NCBI RefSeq assembly: GCF_032854445.1
Contig: NC_088301.1
Location: 23,284,226-23,348,225, forward strand
Reading direction: 5' to 3'
DNA length: 64,000 bases
From: Liolophura sinensis
Lineage: Eukaryota; Mollusca; Polyplacophora; Chitonida; Chitonidae
Part shown: one piece after another, positions 46,259 through 58,671 of the stretch
Layout: each line of letters opens with the position of its first letter
Position numbering within the stretch: position 1 is the first letter of the stretch
Program-made: the position numbers and the translations under genes
Notes under the pieces: model-generated
Told to the model about the DNA's origin: nothing
The model's input: only the letters and a program-made list of their open reading frames with translations
Databases searched by the model: none

Positions 46259-47129
46259 TGTCATGGACATTTCTATATACACCTACAGACATATAACAGT
46301 TGCAAAGGCTTATTTTTCGTGTTGTTGTACACCAACGTCGTATATATCAGTTTATTATATCACTTAAGTTTTGGCATACATTCCCTCATCTCTGAATTTT
46401 AGACATAATATTCTTCGTTTCACATTACAAGCATTTATGGTGAGTATGTTGAATCTGGCCATAAGCTATATCAGTTCTGTTTTTACGCTCTACATGTACA
46501 TGTACAGAGAGAGAGAGAGAGCTACTCGCATATTCTGAGTGCGAAGGAAAACACCAATCAGATAAATAAATAAATAAATAAATAAATCTGTTGATGGTCT
46601 TACCTTACCAACTGACTTTTGCAGCGGCACTGTTCTTGTCTCTGATTGTTCATGTAGCCTACAACTGCTTCACTGCAGCACTTCTACTCCTGAATCCGAC
46701 TGCATATGTAATACACCGCAATGGCGTTATAAGAGCTTTCTGGTTTCACGGTTTTAGTTTTGGAGATATTGCAAATAATTCCACCTTTACATCCATGGTA
46801 ACGTATTGCGCAGCTCATAACCATTGATCTAACAAATACACCTAGCAAAACAGCCACGCTGAGAGCAAAGCTGTAAAAATCCTGACTAGTCCTGTGAATG
46901 ATAATTGTAGGGGTCATATTTCACTGTTTACACAATGACGGCTTACCCCGGCTCACCTATACAACTAAAGGTTATCGTAAATAGTATATCAGGTCACTTA
47001 CAACACCCCTGGGTTATTCTGATGGGCGATGGAGGTAGGGGTGATTATGATTGGTGGATAGAGTGAGCACGTACGATGACATCATAATGTGACGTCAGAG
47101 GGCTAGGTATGACTTTATGGTGTTTGATT

Positions 47130-50100
47130 ATAGAAAGCGATGCACAGACTCGTCACTTGCCCTTGGGCTTTGCACAATGCTGCTTTACATCCCCGTTTCA
47201 CCATGCCGCGAAACAAGACCAAACACGCGATGAGAGGCAGTTCCTCTTGTGTGAACAAAGATTTCGGTACGACACAACCTGATGAGAGGAAGGCTAACTT
47301 CACACACGTTTTGCCGGCGTATCCGTCCGGACTGACTCTTTGATCCTTTTGCTGGAGGCTCTGGCTATGGTAGGACAATGTCTTCCCCAACCGACACCTC
47401 AAAGTATCGACACCATTAGCGCTACCCATGCCTCCATTCTTACCGCTATCAACCCCCCATCGGCAGTGCTGGCAGCAGTACGCCAACCAGGCCACCTCCG
47501 AGGCCTCCCCTGTATATAATTACTGTTCTTGTTGTTTTTGGTCATGTTCACTTAAGTTGGCAATGTGTACCACACCTGGTGACTAAGGACATTTTACAAT
47601 TTTTCTTGTTAAAACGGGTGGAAGATAACACCGCCACCACTACTCACTAATGAATCAACCAAGGGGACACTGTCTCCACTTTGAACATGGAATATTGCGA
47701 CGGTGTGCATATCGGTAACACCTGTATCGTCAATATCCACCATTACATGAATGAACTATTGAACTTTGACGGCAAACACAACCTTGTGATTGTTTTTTTT
47801 TTTTTGGTTAGAAACGTTCACCAAGTGAACTTGCACTTAACTTTGACCACACATTTCAACTTTGACCTCGTACTGAATTCTGCTGATCCATGATGAGTGA
47901 TTCGTTTTTCGTGATTAGTTTCTCCAGTTCCTGTAGTTTGTTCTATTATACGCAAGAAAAAAAACAATTTGAAACATATAAGAAGCTGAGTTTGTTGTTG
48001 TTGTTGTTGCTGTTGACAGATATGCCCATGGTGTTCCGGGGTAGTCATTTTGATTGATGGATTGACTGGTGGATAGGTGTTTCACGGGTGGTTCTTACTT
48101 CGGGTTAGCTTGTGGATTAGGAGGTTTTGTGGTCAAACTCACATCAGATACTTTGTGTCAAGCAGGTGTGGTTATTACCTACCCAGCTAGAGGTAGGTGA
48201 AGACGTTCGTCATTATGAAGTCAACTGTTTTAGGATGGGAGATTTAGTTAGCATTGTCACGGATCTCAAAGGGTACAAACACGTTCGAAGACGGTCACGT
48301 GAACAAGGGTGGGTTCAAAGTCCTCCATGTGTTCATGAAATATACATGTAACCGTGTGGAGGATCTTAATCCCATCCTCAACTACTATTACTACACCCTT
48401 CTACCAAACCTGATTGTCCTCCAACGTCCACGCGACCCATCACCCAGGCCTCAGCACCCCACCCAACGTGATGCATCCCCCACGTTCTCCCCTTCCGTGG
48501 TGGTCTACTCCCTAGCCCTCTGTATCACGTACGCTGTCTTCTGTTTGTGGACGGCACGGTACGGTATAAAATAACAGTGACGGCCGTGCCTGTACAGTGT
48601 TCTCCAGCCCAGTTCAGCCGTCACGACCCGTCGTCAGCGTTCACGCACAACCCGAGTGAGAGTTCGAACAAGCACCAGGAAGGAAATCTCAGGACATCCC
48701 TGTTACCGTCCTACGCTAATTGTACTACCAGCTGTACTATCTGCTGGATCGCCTAGAGTGGAGCCATTAACCCAGGCGGCACATGAGCGTGGACTCGGAT
48801 GAAGGCCTGTCTAGCCAAACAGGAGACGTAGACGACTGAAGGATATGTGTCTTTGCCAAATACAACGGTGAGTATCGCTACCTGTTGACGCGTATAGACA
48901 TTCTTTCTAAATACACTTGGGTGGTGCCCATCCGCACGAAGATTAGAGCTAATCTCATCGACGCAATTAAGACCATCTTCAGAAGCGGGTGTACCGCCTT
49001 GTTCCTGTAAACGGACGAGGGAAAAGGATTTGTCAGTACGTCCATTCCAGCATTTTAAAGGAGACGGTGGGGAGGGGGGTGTTCTTCTTCCATAACCTTG
49101 TTGATCGAACGGTTTAATCGCACGTTTAAAGGGCGCATGTACAAACACTCCAAGACCAACAACACACGACCTTACCTGGGCGTCTTGTCCACCTTACCAC
49201 GCTGGTACAATCGAGTCAACCATCGCAGTATCCTCGAGCACCCATTACCGTCACAACAAGAACGAAAACGAGGTTCCTACTTGGTTATAGTCCCACCCGC
49301 TCTCGGCACGGTTGGCTTTACCGCTATGACGTGGGAGATCTCGTCAAGGGGATTTTCTTGAAATACTACCTCCCCAACTGGAGTCAAGAAATCTTCCGCA
49401 TTCTTCGGCGCCATCACAGGAAGCCTGCGGTCTAAGCGTTGGAAGACTTCAAAGGGGAGCGGTTGGGGGGGGGACATTTTAAGATTTATTTATTTATTTA
49501 TTTGATTGGTGTTTTACGCCGTACTCAAGAATATTTCACTTATACGTCGGCAACCAGCATAATGGGGGGAGGAAACCGGACAGAGCCCGGGGAAAACCCA
49601 CGACCATCCGCAGGTTGCTGGAAAACCTTCCCACGTACAAGACACTTTAAGAGACGGAACTCCAACCCGCGGAGACTTACTACCAAGAGAAAAAATGCAC
49701 CACTTGGTCAAGTGGCTTGACTATCCAGCCAGTTTCAATTCTTGGGTACCTGCGACGGACGTGAAACGTATTTAAACTTTTACCCACTTCCTCCGTCACA
49801 GTCTTGGCCACGCCTAAGGGATTAGACCAGTGCATGCAAGGTCTGCGAGAGAACAAAGGTGGCGCAACCGCCGTGACTGGGATTCTCTTGTACACCGGCC
49901 TTTAGGTAGGTGGGTTTACTGAGGAAATCGATGCCGTACTCACCCAAGAACAGTCTGCTGTGCTAGTCTTTCAAGATCAATTGAGCAGGACATTGCTCCA
50001 TGCGTTTCAATCGCGGAGGGCGATCCGGTAGCACCCGAAAAATTTATGGTTGCATGCTATGTGGCAACAATCGGGACGCCTCCATCAACGACAAGCTAAT

Positions 50101-50330
50101 CATAGCCTCTACCAACATGTACCCCTATCGGGCGTACCTCGAGACTCCGCTGACCTACTTCAATAAGGCCATTAGACACCCACTTTGTGGTTTTTGGTAT
50201 GGGGACACGCCCGCTCAGATGGACACCACGGGCAACAGGAACGCAGGGTTTAGGAAACGGCGAGCCCTTGCATGGGAGCAAGTCGATCGTATTCCTGCAC
50301 ATATCGGGATCCTGCTGGTAGATTAAGCAT
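47130..50330 (+). mobile_element. Polinton/Maverick fossil, unit 2 copy (broken)
   Basis: Same decayed element as in unit 1, at the matching place. Integrase-like region about 48780-49435 (ILSKYTWVVP, YNRVNHRSI, YLPNWSQEI); capsid-like fragment about 50080-50325 (TNMYPYRAYLETPLTYF, WYGDTPAQMDTTG, AGFRKRRAL). Several breaks. The two copies differ from each other by substitutions and a few larger gaps gained after the duplication. Interrupted by a SINE at 49484. Ends approximate. Confidence 0.75.
49484..49638 (+). mobile_element. SINE A inserted in the Polinton fossil, unit 2
   Basis: Fuller form of the unit 1 insertion: tail, 'GATTGGTGTTTTACGCCGTA', 'GGCAACCAGCATAATGG', 'CGGACAGAGCCCGG'. Confidence 0.8.
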
Positions 50331-50778
50331 CCCCGGTGCGTGGTTCCTTTGCATTGTTTTAATGTGATTGCACGTGAAATGTGATGACAAAGCATTTTGA
50401 GTATTTCTAGACGAGCGACGTCTAACAAATTGCAGTTAACATCCCTGCATTTTTATACCTAATTCTTCTTAAACCATGTTGATACGGTGCGTGTAAAATT
50501 CTACCATTTATGCACATACATGAACAATTAGAATAAAACCCTAACTGAGGTAAACTGACAGGAGGGCATATTTCGTCAGTTACGTGTATATACACTATGT
50601 TTGATTTACGAGTAGACATCAGTACCCAAGCCCCCATAATTAATGTACGTGTGTACATGTCAGCACGTGTATAGCTAATATATCCACCTCTTAGCTTATG
50701 TAGTGAGATGTAAAAACAACAGTTTTCTCCTGTCCTGACAACATGAATTTTTTAAATTTTCCTTGTTTACTGAATCAC

Positions 50779-50862
50779 AGGCTTACACTTTGGGCCGGGG
50801 GCTTACTGCATTACTCTGTCTTCTCCATCACTTAAATCACAGGCTTACACTTTGTGGCAATG
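50779..50862. repeat. Boundary minisatellite, unit 2/3, left block
   Basis: About one and a half copies of the GGCTTACACTTTG repeat before foreign sequence begins at 50863; unit 1 has about five copies here. Confidence 0.75.
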
Positions 50863-51310
50863 ATCCCATATCGGGTGGTGCTTTTCGCCTGCATGTTCAT
50901 TACACTCATGAAGCACCCAAACGAGGATGTGTTATTGAATCGTCATCCAAATCTTCACAAGAACACCAGGCGATGCCTCAATTCCAATTAGGTGTTACAA
51001 CTCTGTAGACTGTTTCGCTTGTTCAACCTTCGTAAGGTTCAACTGTCAATTGTCGTTTGAAAGTTGCACGGGGAGCATTAAGTGCAAGTGAAATTTGTCT
51101 ATTTTTGGACTAATTCTTTCTGTTGTAAAATGTAATTGTCTTGTTATAAATATTAACGTATTGAACGATATATTGTATAAAGCAATCTTTTGACATGTCT
51201 ATGGAATAAAAAATGATGTAAATAAGTTTTGTCTGTACTATATTATACTCCGCCATGTACTTGTCACTTACTGATGACGCTTCTCTTGACATATATGTAA
51301 TATCACTAGG
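50863..51310 (+). other. ~450 bp insert with a gene-3'-end look
   Basis: Absent at the unit 1/2 boundary. The plus strand has a ~50 codon open stretch (GGAFRLHVHYTHEAPKRGC ... FQLGVTTL, stop near 51006), then AT-rich sequence with GGAATAAAAAATG (polyadenylation-like). Could be the 3' end of a retrocopied transcript or of an unknown element. Source not recognised. Confidence 0.4.
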
Positions 51311-51396
51311 CGATTAGACGTTGGCGCGGTTTCCGAAAAGTTTATAATAATAAAAAATATATCAAAAAAAAAACTTCAAATAATATAAATTTACAA

Positions 51397-51542
51397 TAAG
51401 GGTACGTAATTTGTAACCCTCGATATCAAATTTAATCAACTCGAATAGTAGTTTTCATTTGTTCCTCACCGGAGGCTCGGAACAAATTAAAAATGCTGCT
51501 CTCGTTAATAAATTTGATATCGAGGGTCACGAATTACATATC
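51397..51542. repeat. Foldback element at unit 2/3 boundary
   Basis: Sister of 28666-28803: same arms, loop 'TCACCGGAGGCT'. Most differences between the sister copies are not compensated across the stem. Confidence 0.8.
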
Positions 51543-51548
51543 CTCCGT

Positions 51549-51697
51549 GGCTTACACTTTGTGGTGGCGGTTTACTGCATTACTCCGGTTTCTTTCTCGT
51601 CACTTACACCACTGGCTTACATTTTGTGCTTGTGATTTACTGTATTACTCTGGCTTCCTCCTCATCATGTACATCACTGGCTTACACTTTGTGGAAC
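51549..51697. repeat. Boundary minisatellite, unit 2/3, right block
   Basis: Two to three copies, as at 28812-28963. Confidence 0.8.
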
Positions 51698-51699
51698 CA

Positions 51700-51872
51700 G
51701 CCCCGATTTTGGTAGAGGTGCCGCTTTGCGTCTGGTAGATCCAGGGGGCAAAAATATAACAACCGAAAAACAGGGCCTGTTACCCTTCTGGAATCCCCTC
51801 TGGATTTCCACTTCAAAACAACCCGCCAATGTAAGTCAGCTTCAGGGGGAACAACTCTCCCAGCCATAAATT
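51700..51872 (+). mobile_element. tRNA-like SINE-type segment before unit 3
   Basis: Counterpart of 28964-29130. Confidence 0.4.
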
Positions 51873-53161
51873 AGACACGGATTACATGCGGTGTAGGGGA
51901 GGTAACTTTAACAGGCATTGTCGGAATGTAGATAATATCAGTTAATATTAGTAAATATTATTAACAATATTTGTACTGATAGTATGGCCACTTAACAGAA
52001 ATTATGAGTGTATTATTCCGCAATCAGAATCATTCCTTTCTTAGTCGGGTGGACCAGAATCGGGTTGGGCAAAACCCTGGAAACTTTGGAAATTTTTCTA
52101 AATTCTCACTTGGTACTTAACATCTTAGAGGACACAAGTACAGGATTGTCCGCATATTGTGATCCCGTGAGGTGTCCTGGTGTCTTTCGCATGGTGTAGT
52201 CTTACAGTACCGTGCATGCCACCAACCCTCTACAAGTAGATACTTTATGACAGGCATAACGTTGAAAGTGACGGTGAGCATTATTGCCCACATACAGAAA
52301 AGGTCAAGCTCGCACACTGTTCATCTTATTTTTTTTTTTTCTTAATGGATAATTTGGTCTCAAAATGTTTGTGGAATGACCCAAAGGCTTTATGCATGAT
52401 AAAGGTAGCGTATCTCTTAAATTAATTATACAGATTCAAATTACAATAATTTTGACAATCCAGCAATAATTATCCAAAATGAATAAAAACTTCAGAAGCT
52501 TGGATTATTGATGTCAACATTTTTTATATATTATCAGCAATATCAAACGATGTACCACGCACACAAAAGAAACTCAGTCTGAAATTTCTTAGAAATATTT
52601 CAAAACATGTACAAAATAAGTTCATATGGCAAAATACGTATTGACACAGGTTAAACGTACATGTAAATGTAGGCCAAAGCATGAAAAAAGTATCCAGTAC
52701 ATTGTAAAGAGTAAGCTGCATTAACGATGATTCTAAGGAGAAACTCTCTATGACGCGAGCTCTTGTTGGAACTCGTTCAGAAAATACTATTACAACACAG
52801 CAGCGTCAAGCTGTTGACTTACTCTAACAAATAACAGCTGTTCCTAGCACAACAAGCTGAATTCAGTGAAACCGTTTAGGGTTGCGTATCGCAATAATTG
52901 GTTTCAACACATTCACAACATTAGACAAAAACGTTTACATCAGAAAATGTTTTGGGAAATGCTATACGTCAACGGAAAGGTCCATCACTACATGTGTGTT
53001 ATCGTCACCATAGTAACTACCGTACACGTAATAAATGCCTATGTTTTGGTAAATCCTTAATTCGAGCAAACAAAATTGACTGGAAATTAATCGTGGCATA
53101 AACCATGTGTAATATTCTCTCATTTAACCAGCCTTCAATATGCCCGCATGCATACAGTCAT

Positions 53162-56100
53162 CTAATTTTTCCCGGAACTTGGTGTTACCCGGTTTCGACC
53201 CTTTAACCTGCAGATGAGCTTCTGACATTTTCGCTTGATAGACTGAATGGGTGATTGCTTTCTGGATTTGCTCGCTTCTCCGTCAGACCTCCTTTTCCTA
53301 CCATTCAACATCCTGCCAATGAATTTATGGAAGCCACTTCCATCTTTAGATGCCACCTCCACTTGTAGCGATGCTGGATGATGTCTTGCTGAGGTGTTAG
53401 GCATGACAGGCAAAAAAGCCTCTTGCTTTGACCTCTTCCATTCTTCTACTGGTCTGTCAGAACTGTTCTGGTTTACATTATCCGTAAAGACATCCAACTT
53501 ATTATCCAGCATTTTGTCCAACTTTCTGGTGACCTGCAGTGACATTTCCCTCGCCATTTCTGCCTCCAGCCTGGCACAGGCATCCTTCAGACGCTGACTG
53601 CGGTACGTCTTGATGGTGTACTTCAGCTTTAGATCTGCCATGTATCTGTTCTGTCGTTTCAGCGCCTCGCGCACTTCGTCGTTCCTGGCAGAGATTCCGG
53701 TTATTTTTGCCATTGCTTTGTCGGTTTCCTTCTTGACATCTGCCCAGTTTCTCCTCAGGTGTTCCAAATACCTATAAGCGAATAAATCATGAGCGAACGT
53801 TAAAATTAAGGGAGACTATGTAACTGGAATAAAGTCAATGTGAATGGTAACATGCAATAAGGATATTAATTAATTCACATTTCTGTTACATTTTGTTAAA
53901 TACTTCTTTAGACCGGAGTTTGTAACGAAATACAAGGGTAAAAAGGAACAGATAAACAGAGGGACACTGGTGCAACGAAAACTGAAGTAGGATGAGTGTG
54001 ATGGGTGTGGTGGGGGTTGGGGTTGGGTAGTGGTTCGGTGACTAAAATGATGATCGGTGTCACTATAGAAGAAACTTATATAACTGAGACAGAAAAAACA
54101 TGCGAAAAAAGAAGAACTTTCTTTCAAAAGTGAGATAAAATTAAATTCAGCTCAAAACCTGAATATTTACACAAGAAGACGAAGATCAAAGGACCGACAC
54201 ATACAGCTCTACTTGAAAGCAGTACTTCAAATACAAAACATTTCAACAAGAAAACCCTCAAATTTAAAAGATTTTACGGTTTCACAGCTTTAATTTTTAG
54301 GTTCATTAGATCAGGAATTAGGTGCCTTCAGTAAATTTATCTAAATAAATCTGTATTATACTTGAAAGTACCAACAACAAATAAATAAAGCAATTACAAA
54401 TACGTGTACAAGACAAAACCGTACCTTTCATCCTCCATCTGATGATATCTTAACTCTGCTGTTCTCTTAGTTTCACGAAGAAGTTTTTCTGCTAGTTGCA
54501 GTTTTAGTTCTTCCATAGAGGCCTTGATATTTCCTGAAACAAATTTTTCTTTCAGTTTTGTACCACAAAGAAACATATTACCAAATAATGATATTAAACC
54601 TATTTTAACATATTCTATATCAGGTGAGGACTTCGAAAATTACCGACATCTACTGTACTGCGAATTTAACTGAATAAATAAGACTTAGTTGATGCGTCCT
54701 TTCAGAAAGCGGAGTGTTACGTTGTAGTAACATATTCACTAAGAAAATTTGCGTAAACGTAATTCGTGGACACAAAAATCCATTATCTTGGAATCAGTAA
54801 TTTCCAAACATAATCTGTTGTTTTGAACACACCACCCCAAAAGCTGAAGTCTTTTCTAAAAAGATGAAATTTGAAATTTTTCAAAACAAATTTTAAAAAA
54901 AGTTGATAGAAGTTATTCACCAACCTTTCTGCTCTTGCGTGATGGGTGTGGCGGGTTTTAGTGCAGCATGGATTTTCGGTAGAGGGAACTTCGTGTCAAC
55001 TGAAGGTTAAATAAAAAGTATTTAGAGAATCTAAACAAAGTGATCTTACTTTCGTTGAAAGCAATTTAAAAGAAATGATCAACATAATTATCATTTCTGA
55101 CACCATGTCTCTCTGCTGCAGTGACAGTTCAAATACTCACTCCCATCATTATCCATGAAAAAAACCTTAATTTAAAACAGACAGAAAACAACAAAATAAC
55201 ATAACATTTATATCATGTATCAACTAGAAATCGGTTACAAATGAATCACCTAGGTTATGTCTGACGTTAAAGATTTTCTGTCTGAGCTCTCCATTTCTTC
55301 CTGGGTTGGCCAGCGGTGGGAGACGAAGTGGAAGTAAATCCATGTTGACAGTTTCCTGGACTTTAGCTAGTTTAGGAATTTAGAAACAAAAAACAGACCC
55401 CATAAAGAAACTGTAATAATGGCTGTGGTACATTTCGACACAAAATCTCTAAAACTACGTGTTTATGCAATACACAAATGCTCAAAGCATAGAAATTCTT
55501 TCTCTACTTTAGTCAACATTTTCAAAATCTGTATAGTTAAATTTCAACCTCGACAAAAATTCTGACACTTGCAATAAAATAAATAAGAAATTTATTCGTT
55601 GATTGTTCAGTTTAAAAAATAAATTAGATATGGCTTATTAACCAACCTGTCTGCTGCATTGAGGGTTTTAATGTGACATGGGTTCTCGGAAGGCTGAAAG
55701 TTGTGTCAACTGAAGGTTGAAAAAAAATAGGTATTTAGAAAACAGAAACAAAGTGGTATTACATGTACTCTCGTTGAAAACAAACTGATTAACATCCATG
55801 ATCCATCACAATTTGCCTTTTCTGAGAAGGATATTCAAATGATCTCTGAGTCTCTGGTTGTAGCCCTTGTACATTTATATCAGGTATCACTAAAAGGTTA
55901 AAAGCAAATCACCTATGTCATGTTTGGCGTTGAAGGTCTTCTGTCTGAAGTCTTCATTTCTTCTTGGTTTGGCCACCGGTGGAAGACAAAAGGAAAGCTT
56001 TACACCCGTGTTGGAAATTTGCTGGTCTTTAGTCAGTTTAGAAACTGAAAAGCGAGAAGTAAAACAGACGCCTTAAAAAAATAATAAACGAAAATTTGTT

Positions 56101-57689
56101 CATATAGCCAGCCGTCATCTGTGAAAAATAATGTTACCGGGCCTTCACTTTGGACAAATTAAAGTTTTCTTTTGTTGGACACACCAGATCTGGGGCATAG
56201 AAACTGGAACTGGTGTACGGTGGGTTTATTTGAAGACAGTTTCCAGTTATGACATGCAGCCAGCTGCTTTCATCAACAATTAGAAAGGTAGCCCATTATT
56301 GCGACCAATTCTCCTACTTTATTTTTCAGGTCTGGGTAGCCGACTCCATAAAAATAATGAAAGCCCTGGGTATGTGATAAGACATTATTCTTTAGTTTCC
56401 GATGCAAAACTCTTTTATATCAAAGGTTAAGAACCCATGTCAAAAACACAACCCACAAAATTTACAGCTTCTTTGTGACTTCAGTAATTTAAACTATGAA
56501 TTTAAGTTTACTCCTTGCCTACTCTTTGAGGAGGGTTCAGACACTCACCATGAAGTAAGTTAATTTATTCGAACACATTAGGCCCATTTGCATATCAACA
56601 TTACCCGGTAATACCGGGTGTCACTGATGTTTTTAGTCTTTTCACTGAACAATGGAGTAATTGTAAGGATAGCTGCAGACTAAAACTTAAGAGGAAGAAG
56701 AAATTGATAAGATCAACCATGTATAAGCTCAGTAACACTGACCTAATGTAGTAAGGTATAAAATTAGGAGGAAACATGTGTTTCATAGTATCATTTAAAT
56801 CAGAATCAAGACTTACATTAAGGTGTAACACTATAACTTAAATAGCTCCACAACCTGAAATGAAAATTATACATGCCTACCTTGTCTTGCCGGTGGGGGA
56901 TAGTTGCTCCTTCGATATTCTGTGCCAATAACTGGCAACTTGTTCATGTATTGTCATCATTTCTGGAAAATCAGATTATGAACTCTCTTACTCTGAACAA
57001 TGCTCATGTTCTGTTATCAAAACTTTAGACTGGCATCAACGATCATGCATTATCCTATTCCTGAGATCTTTTTCATTCTCCCCAGCTTTCAGAATAATGT
57101 TGAAGCTAAGCTGGAAAAATGGCTAACCCATCTCAGAGCCAGTATTATAAATACTCAAAATATGACAGATTCTGAATAACCACAAAACATCGAAAGTCTG
57201 AGCAAAATACGTCAACGATGTCACAGTTTGGACGCCTTTACTTTATTGTTATCGCGTCAGGCTTAATGTAGGCTTTAAACAGTTTGATGTTAAATCAACA
57301 TTCACGCCTGTTGAAACATTCATTATTGATAACGGTATTCAGAAGTTTAATGTACACTGTAATATTGTTTATCACTTTTTGAGGTGCTATAGATACGCTA
57401 CAAAATAAGACAAATGGCCAAATTTTTGCTATGAATTACACATGTGCCATTATTCATATATTTCCTTTCTCTAATGATAAATGCAGGGAAGAGAATCGTT
57501 TTGATCAAAATCATATGAAATTTTTTCTACTAGCAGGCCCCCTAAACTTCAGTATAACGATTATTTTTGATCATTTTTCTCTAAAATTATATACTTCTTC
57601 ACTATTCACGACAAAAACAGCTGATCGGCCGACAATTCTCATCCCTCATAATGTCGAAAAGAATACAGAGATGAACATTTACCTGCCGT
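53162..57689 (-). CDS. Basic coiled-coil protein, unit 3 copy, start region damaged
   Basis: Exons by homology: 57683-57689, 56881-56962, 55913-56044, 55647-55709, 55260-55376, 54925-54999, 54425-54533, 53162-53771. Two changes hit the start. The exon 1 ATG is ACG (57687-57689). Exon 2 lacks 2 nt near 56951, so its tandem ATG ATG is out of frame with the rest. An in-frame ATG (56945-56947, MNKLPVIG) remains and could give a protein 8 residues shorter, though two out-of-frame ATGs precede it. Everything downstream is open and closely matches unit 2. It may be a weakly expressed or early-stage pseudogene; a sequencing error at the 2 nt site is possible. Confidence 0.65.
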
Positions 57690-57776
57690 AAACTTAAGTC
57701 TACGATTATTCAGGTGCTGGTGTCAATCTTGACAATCGATTCGTCTGAACTGAGGTGGTAATACTTTATTGATGTC

Positions 57777-57840
57777 TGTGACATCATTTGTTAGTTACGT
57801 CATGTCCTCGTGAGCCATCCCGCCACAAAAAGTGACGTCA
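57777..57840 (-). promoter_or_regulatory. CRE/ATF-like cluster, unit 3
   Basis: TGACATCA, TTACGTCA and TGACGTCA (57833-57840) are kept although the coding start is damaged. Confidence 0.6.
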
Positions 57841-58165
57841 TTTACTCGTCTGCTGAGGTTAGTCAAGTGAAGATGGACACTGATCACACTGGTCAGTCAG
57901 TAGACGAATATCTGCAGTACAGTGGCCACATGTATAACATTAACACCTTGATATTAAAAACTACATGTAGATTTCTAGACTGACTTGTATATTTTTAACT
58001 TGTTACTAGTCTTGCCCATTTTGCCTCTCAAGCTCATTAGATCACTGCAACAATCGATTCAACCAAATCATTAAATATTTTAGAATTTGTATTATTTAGC
58101 CTACAGAAGAGAAAAATCGTATTTGTAAATGCTCTATTATCAAGTTCCCTTCGGAAGGAATGTTT

Positions 58166-58181
58166 GGCCCTGAAAAGGGCC
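58166..58181 (-). promoter_or_regulatory. Histone mRNA 3' stem-loop, unit 3 H2A
   Basis: Minus strand GGCCCTTTTCAGGGCC, followed by 'TTCCGAAGGGAAC' (one change from units 1 and 2). Confidence 0.92.
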
Positions 58182-58210
58182 TTTGGATTGTGTCACTTGG
58201 AAACAGCGAC

Positions 58211-58588
58211 TCACTGAGATTTCTTGGACTTCTTGGGCAGAAGAACAGACGGGATGTTTGGCAGAACTCCTCCTTTGGCAATGGCCACTCCAGACAGCAG
58301 CCTGTTCAGCTCCTCGTCGTTGCGAACGGCCAGCAGCAGGTGACGAGGGATGATGGTCCTTCTTTTGTTGTCTCGGGCAGCGTTTCCAGCCAGCTCCAAC
58401 ACCTCAGCGGTCAAGTATTCCATCACAGCGGCCAGGTAAACGGGAGCTCCGGCACCGACACGGTTAGAGTAGTTCCCCTTTCTCAGAAATCTGTGGATAC
58501 GGCCTACAGGAAACTGTAGACCAGCCCTGGATGAGCGGGTTTGGCTCTTGCCACTCTTCGCCTTTCCCCCTTTACCACGTCCAGACAT
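58211..58588 (-). CDS. Histone H2A variant, unit 3 copy
   Basis: 125 codons from the MSGRG start; the two codons before it (ATG CGG) are open and in frame, but the MSGRG start is the histone one. Same variant residues as units 1 and 2. One further change, Q112P in the C-terminal docking segment (PNIPSVLL), is unusual at a conserved site. TATA at 58662-58671 and stem-loop present. Confidence 0.92.
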   Translation of the reverse strand: MSGRGKGGKAKSGKSQTRSSRAGLQFPVGRIHRFLRKGNYSNRVGAGAPVYLAAVMEYLTAEVLELAGNAARDNKRRTIIPRHLLLAVRNDEELNRLLSGVAIAKGGVLPNIPSVLLPKKSKKSQ

Positions 58589-58661
58589 CCTCAACTGTAT
58601 ATATGTATATATTGTCCCTTGTTCAATGTGAGTACGAATGATGCCAGAAAGCTGTACATGG

Positions 58662-58671
58662 CCTTATATAC
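58662..58671 (-). promoter_or_regulatory. TATA box of H2A, unit 3
   Basis: Minus strand GTATATAAGG about 75 bp before the ATG. The TA tract in the 5' UTR is reduced to a short TATATGTATATAT. Confidence 0.7.
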
